This document shows positions 58,721 to 64,000 of a DNA stretch of 64,000 nucleotides, one piece after another. The notes beneath the pieces were generated by a model that was not told where the DNA came from, made no database searches, and saw nothing but the letters and a program-made list of their open reading frames with translations. This stretch comes from Rhinopomastus cyanomelas. Its lineage: Eukaryota; Chordata; Aves; Bucerotiformes; Rhinopomastidae. The stretch spans positions 397,501 to 461,500 of the forward strand of contig VXBP01008912.1 of assembly GCA_013400115.1 (NCBI GenBank), read 5' to 3'. The position numbers and the translations under genes are program-made. Within the stretch, counting starts at the first letter, position 1. Each line of letters begins with the position of its first letter.

Positions 58721-59083
58721 AAACCTTTACACATTTGATCTCCCTCAGGATGCATCGCTCCTTCTCCCATCACAGAAAGATCAGAAGAGTAAATCTTTAA
58801 AGGTCTTGGTTTAAGTTTTCCTGACGCTCTATCCCACGTTCCTTTGTGGAAGCTACTTTATCCCTCTGTTAGAAATAAACTGAGAACCGTCGCCCTGATT
58901 CCCTGGACACCTATATCTGTTCTTGCTAGAACACTGCTCCCCACAACCCACAACAACTTGCCACACTGAATCAGCCCAACAGCCTGTCTGCAGCAGGTTT
59001 GCCAGGATCTGGCAGCGTGTATCTGGATGCTTCAGAGGAGCGTTTGAAATACCCTTACTAGTTATGCAGGTAATGACAAGTCT

Positions 59084-59105
59084 ACTAGAAGCTGACTAGA
59101 AGCTT
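59084..59105. repeat. Small imperfect tandem duplication
   Basis: CTAGAAGCTGA followed by CTAGAAGCTTC, two near-identical units of eleven bases. Confidence 0.7.
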
Positions 59106-60142
59106 CTTTCTAACCTCAGGTTGTTACAGCCATCGTATCTGACACTTCTTATAATTATAACCAGCCTGCTCAAGACATTTTTTTTAATCCTATCATGTTC
59201 TTACGGAAAGATGTTTCATGGGTTGTTTATCACACGAACACAACTTTCCTCTTACTGTTTTACATCTCCAGGCTTTTAGTGGGGTCCTCCTGCTCCTCTG
59301 CTCGAGAGTGTTAGTTACAGCTGGAAAACAGCTATGACCCACTCTGTTCAGTGTCCTGTGTTAGTGGGTGACTGTCTATCTTACCCAGATGGAGTTTTGC
59401 AAGAACAGCAATAAACAAGTCTCTGAGATGCTGGTGGCTTTCCTGCTTCTTTTCCACACATCATCCCATTCATGAATTCTGGCTTCCTAATGAAACAAAA
59501 GTCTGAAGAAAGACTTTAGCACTGATGATGCTGATATGTTGCACTCAGTGTTGTTTGGGAAGTGGCTGAAGGCAGTTTTGCTGGATTTTGAAACACAGCT
59601 AAGTAGAGCTATCTGTGGTGGACACAACTGTACAAATAAATCTCAGCCTCCGTGGCTACAGTTTGTAAAGGCAGCAGCAGCTCAGAAGAGCATTAGAGCA
59701 AAAAGCATTATATGTCCTACACACTTGCTGCTTTCCCATGCCACTGACTGATTCCCAGTTAAACCATTTTTTACCCTTCTCTTTCAGTTTAGGAAACTGT
59801 TTCTAACTTTTGCCTCCTAGTTTTGCAAGAGAGGTACTAAGGAGGGACAACGGATGGATCGGCAGGGCTGAACTCCTTCGAGTCGTCACCCAGTGTCATA
59901 AAATCAGCTCGCTATGCCAACTGAGATCACTAAGGCAGTTTTTCCTTCTCCATGTCCCACCTCTCTGAATTTACACGTGGGCACTAAACCTGACCAAACC
60001 CAGCATTTTGTCAAATGAGCAAAATCAGAAAGTTTATTGTATTGTATTTTTGAAAAGCCCCTGATGAACAGCTAATGGAGCAGCTCCCTACTTCTATGCC
60101 CAGAATACACAGCAGAAAAGCCCACAATACTAAGCTCGGGTC

Positions 60143-60199
60143 ACACAGAATCATTGAGGCTGGAAAAGACCTCTAAGATCATCAAGTCCAGCCTATATG
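60143..60199 (-). mobile_element. CR1 3' tail, antisense
   Basis: CACAGAATCATTGAGGCTGG, AAAAGACCTCTAAGATCATC and AAGTCCAGCC. It is a short remnant of the older AAGACCTCTAAGATCATC subfamily. Confidence 0.85.
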
Positions 60200-63100
60200 C
60201 TGGTCCTAATGTCTAAGAAAAATGACAATAAAATAGGGGAGAGAAACAGCCACCTCCTAGCGCGAGGCAGTTCTTTTCACCAGCACAAAAGGGCTGAGAC
60301 GGACCACTTTTGTGACAGTGTTGTTGTTCCTTATACAGGTCAAACAGTAGTTCTGAAGGACTGTCTCATTCGTTATTCATAGGTATTATTTATGAATATT
60401 TATTATTTAAGTAATGCGTGTTGAAATTTTTCAATTTTTCATAAAGCGCCGCGTCCTTTGTGCATGCCAAGAGAGCAGCAGACTTCAGAGAAGGTGGCAG
60501 CCAACATAACAGAGGTGACGCTCCACACTGAAGAAGAGGGTGTGATACCACTCCACACTACCTATTTACAAACAATTCTGCTTTAATGAGAAATTGCTGG
60601 AAGGATTCTGCGTATTACCTCCCGATAACGGAGGACACAATAAACGCGAGAAGGGGGCTGGGTTTAGTCAGCTTTCCAATCTCTTGCTTCAAATGAGCAC
60701 CACAGAGTCTGTCCAGCTGGAATTTCGGAACGGTTTCACTCCAGTTCAGAGGCAGACAGACAGGATTTGTGGTTTGGATGTCCCACGCTTACCACCTCTA
60801 AAGTACCTGCAGAGGTAACTGGGCTTTCATACCGCGTCCCTGTTTTCATCAAGGTCGAGGCCATGAATGTTAAGGTAGAGGCTCTCTTGGTAGGAAAATA
60901 TTCCTGAGTTACTTCCTCTTTTATTTTTATAAATGCAGTTGACTGTCATACACCCAGTCGTATCCCGTCCAGTGTGGCAGCTGCAAACAGGTCAGGGTGA
61001 CCCCAAATCCCAACTTTGAGGGCAATCCAATTTAAGGAAGACCGGCATCTTCTTGTTTAAACCTCCGCTTACTGGTTTTGTGCAAAATGTGATTAAAGCT
61101 GAAGTTCCCTGGTACTTTTAATTTCAGAAAACCATTATGTATTATGCTGTTTCAATCACCACAGGCTACTTTTTAATTTTTATGTTTTTTTTAACTGCCC
61201 CACTGTTTTCAACAGGCGCCAATTAAGATTCTGGGGTCAAAGGGTTAATTACATCTTCTTACCCACTATGTAGAATTTTCTGATTATTAACCAAGGTTGG
61301 ATTAGGATGAAAAGGAACCGACACACATGTTAATGCTTGCCCCTCCTCGAGAAGATTTATCATAATACCATGCTGAAATCTATATGCTGTCTTCAAAGCC
61401 GTCAGAGAATGAAATCTTAGAGGAAACACTAAAATAAACGCTTTAAAGACACGCAAGTATCTGATTTATTGAGCCAGTTTTCTTCTTCCTGAAAACTGTG
61501 CTAAACCAGCCAGACAGGGCTGGTACAAGATTTCCTTTGTCACACACCAGCAAGTCCACGTGGTAGACACGAAGGCAGTAAGACTGAGATCTAGAAGTCA
61601 CCAGCTACAGCACCTCTGAATAATAATGCCAATAATTATAATTTATAGCCTCTGACATCAGAATAATAGGAGAATGTAAAGCGCAGGTTTCCCACCCAAA
61701 ACACTAAGTGCCTTTTCCAGCATCTGCAGCATGGTGAGGTTATTTCCTCTCAGGATATGAAGCCCACGGTACCACTTTGACCGACCATGCGCTGATGTAT
61801 AATGCATCGGACTAAATGGATTTGTATTTGTCAGAGGAATTTTTTTCCTGTCCATTTTTGCATATTCCCACTACAGGCAAATTTAATTCACTGAAGTCTT
61901 ACTACAGTGTCCTTCTGGAGAATATCCTCATATTTCATACTATCCGTGAAGTCCCTAATTCTTTCTAGTGTATTCCAATGCTGCAAAATACCCCGTTACC
62001 CTGACCTAAACTCCAGTTAGAGTGAAGAATTACCACTAGGCTAGGTTATTTTAATGACAGATTATTTTAAACTAAGACTTCACCATCTGTTCCACCCCCT
62101 AATTATGAATGCAAAAAGAACATATTTCACAATTACATCAGTAAAAAGTAAGATGTACATGATTTAAATGCATGCATGTGCTCTTTGTCCAATGCAGCGT
62201 GCATCTGCGATGCTTTTCTCATCATTCAGGCTTTGAGCAGGAGATAGGGGCTGGGGAAGGGAATACTCCCCCTGATAAAACAGATTAATTGATACACTAA
62301 ACTTTTTCCTGGCAAACAGATCATCTTAATTAGAATTTTTCACTGTTATGACATAATGATATTATAACTGGAGCTGAGCATTAATTTGAGGACAAAGCCT
62401 GTCACCAATTAGACATACGACATTCAATAACAGCAAAAACACTTTACTCTTCTTTAAAAAGAGAGGCAGCGTTAGATGTGATCGCCATTTACAAAAGCAC
62501 ATAGGCCCTCTCTCACAACAAACACATCACTGCAACATTCATTTATTGGCTTAAAAACCAACATTTACTAAAGAGAGCAATAAAAAAGTAAGTTTTTGAT
62601 GTGGCAACCATTCCTGCATGGGGGCTAAAGGGAGAGAAAGGCATAAATGGTGGTGGAGAAGAATTTGATGATTGAAAGCCTCAGCGCCCATCTACTGCAC
62701 CCTCAGTACTCTGATATCAGAGTCATATTCTCTAGCAACACCACAACCATACAAAAGCCCAAGTACTCAGGAGGAAAATCTGACCTTGGCTTTTACAGTG
62801 AAATACTACTGTATTTAATAATACTGGAGTATTATTTCTGGAAGTAGGGTTTCGTATGGCTTTGATACGGGTTCAATACACATGAATAAAAATGAGCAAC
62901 TAAAGTTCAGTCATCTATTGACAAAAAAAGTCACTAAATTCTTTAGTGCTCCATTTCAGTCCTTTCAATTCCTTGCAGAAAACAAAGCAAAAGCCCAAAT
63001 ACAATAAAGAGGCACGGGACTTACTGCAGTGCTTCTTGGGCAGGGAACTTCCCACCCTTGAGTAGAAGTCCCAGCATCAACCCCACAAAAAAGCCTGGTT

Positions 63101-64000
63101 TCAGCTCTCGTAGCACTGACCTGGCAATTTTCAATCACAGTCCACCACACCGGCGCTGTGGCTGCATGACCACGGTCTCCTTGTGAATTAATGACACAGA
63201 TCTGGCAGCAAAGCCACATGCATTTGGCACCAAAACAACTACAGTAAAGAAGATGAGGTAAGAGGACAAGCTCAGAGGATGTGGTTAGAATGGACTTTGA
63301 TGCCAGCTTCCTAATTTGTCATCTTCGTGCTCTTTGCTCGTGTGGTCAGGATGCAATTTATGACAACAAGGAAGTGCCAGAAAATAAATGTGCCAAGAAT
63401 AAGGAGGTCTGCTTTATAGCCTGGAGCCAAGGAACAGAGGAGGAAGAATAAACTTTACTGATTCCCTTGATGCATCTTTCACCAGACATACAGAATAACC
63501 ATGTTTATGTAACCAAAGCAGCAAGAAATTGTAGGACAAGATTTACTACTCGATTAGAAAAACCAGATTTTGTTTCAGATCAAAACCACTGTAGAAGTGG
63601 AGAGTGCAGAGGAGAAAAGTTTAGAGGCAGGAACAGTGTTTAAAAGTCGCAGGGAGATTCTCAAGGTGTATCCCCGGGTTTTTTTAACTGAGAATAGATT
63701 GAGAAGTATCAGAGATGAGCCTAGGAATCACAGAAAGATTACAAACCTCTAAGTTCAAGGGAAAAAAACCCCAAACTCATGTTAAAAGTACACAGAAGCA
63801 GTAAATGACTTTTAGAGTTATCTACCTTGTAGGTAGTCACTTATGTTTTTCTAGAAGGTCCAAGCCAACCAGAGTGGAAACGGTTCCACGAAAGCCATTT
63901 GACTTGCTGAAAAGTTGGCATCAAAGCAGGGGGAAAAAAATTAACCTTTAGTTATACTGTGATGCTCTAGGAAAAAAATACTCCAGGACAGACAGCTTGC
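60200..64000. other. Single-copy non-coding DNA to the window end
   Basis: No repeat or exon is recognised in 3.8 kb. AT-rich pieces near 60.38-60.45 kb and 62.0-62.45 kb (TAATTAGAATTTTTC, TTAATTTGAGG) look like possible regulatory sequence. Open frames are at most 84 codons. Confidence 0.5.

Larger units (their letters stand above)
49216..60142. other. Repeat-free non-coding DNA, 10.9 kb
   Basis: The longest stretch of the window without any recognisable transposon. It contains the hairpin at 51678-51713, the CTCF-like core at 54629, the exon-like structure at 56258, the alternating purine-pyrimidine repeat at 57599 and conserved-element-like blocks at 55570-55800 and 58490-58720. CpG-bearing patches occur near 51.44-51.48 kb and 52.08-52.11 kb. 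Open frames are at most 135 codons with no known domain. Confidence 0.5.

Noticed and set aside
62246..62266. G-rich run with three guanine tracts
   Set aside because: Only three runs of three or more are present, so the canonical quadruplex rule is not met.
1..64000. tRNA, rRNA, snoRNA genes and CRISPR arrays
   Set aside because: None was recognised on either strand by eye. There are no regularly spaced direct repeats apart from the LTR units and microsatellites.

Overview
The window looks like ordinary bird nuclear DNA without a recognisable protein-coding gene. It is moderately AT-rich and contains many 5'-truncated CR1 LINE copies whose 3' ends carry the avian ATTCTRTG-type tails. It also holds one solo LTR of the avian ERVL-like family that begins TGTATTGGGTTTGCATGG. 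I found no bacterial-type operons, tRNA, rRNA or CRISPR array. The commonest CR1 type (GGGATTGGAAGGGACC near its reversed 3' end) is, from memory, abundant in neoavian lineages such as woodpeckers and their relatives. That lineage suggestion is an inference, not a demonstration.

Layout. 1-9 kb: AT-rich single-copy DNA with four CR1 pieces, a G-quadruplex motif (5938-5958) and a small CpG-rich patch (about 7.1-7.3 kb). 9-15.6 kb: no recognised repeat. 15.6-25.4 kb: the repeat-rich part, with eight CR1 pieces. The largest is a 1.05 kb antisense copy at 22757-23804 that keeps part of the reverse-transcriptase domain. A head-to-tail pair of CR1 3' ends lies at 25.0-25.4 kb. 25.4-35 kb: mostly single-copy DNA with blocks that resemble conserved non-coding elements and three small CR1 remnants. 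35-41 kb: two CR1 ends, then a repeat-poor stretch with a TG microsatellite beside a G-quadruplex motif, and a second quadruplex motif on the other strand near 40.1 kb. 40.9-41.85 kb: the solo LTR, containing the only ambiguous base of the window. 41.9-64 kb: very few repeats, and many AT-rich, homeodomain-like and octamer-like sequences. This part includes a SOX-POU composite site at 45482-45498, a CTCF-like core at 54629-54642 and a possible terminal exon at 56258-56475.

Interpretation. The open reading frames are those of mobile elements or of a length expected by chance in 64 kb. None matches a protein family I recognise outside CR1. The window is best read as intergenic or intronic DNA, perhaps part of the regulatory neighbourhood of a developmental gene. 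That last point rests on sequence texture only and needs cross-species alignment. I did not find a convincing new biological system. The best leads are the composite regulatory sites, the exon-like structure and the small GC-rich hairpins.
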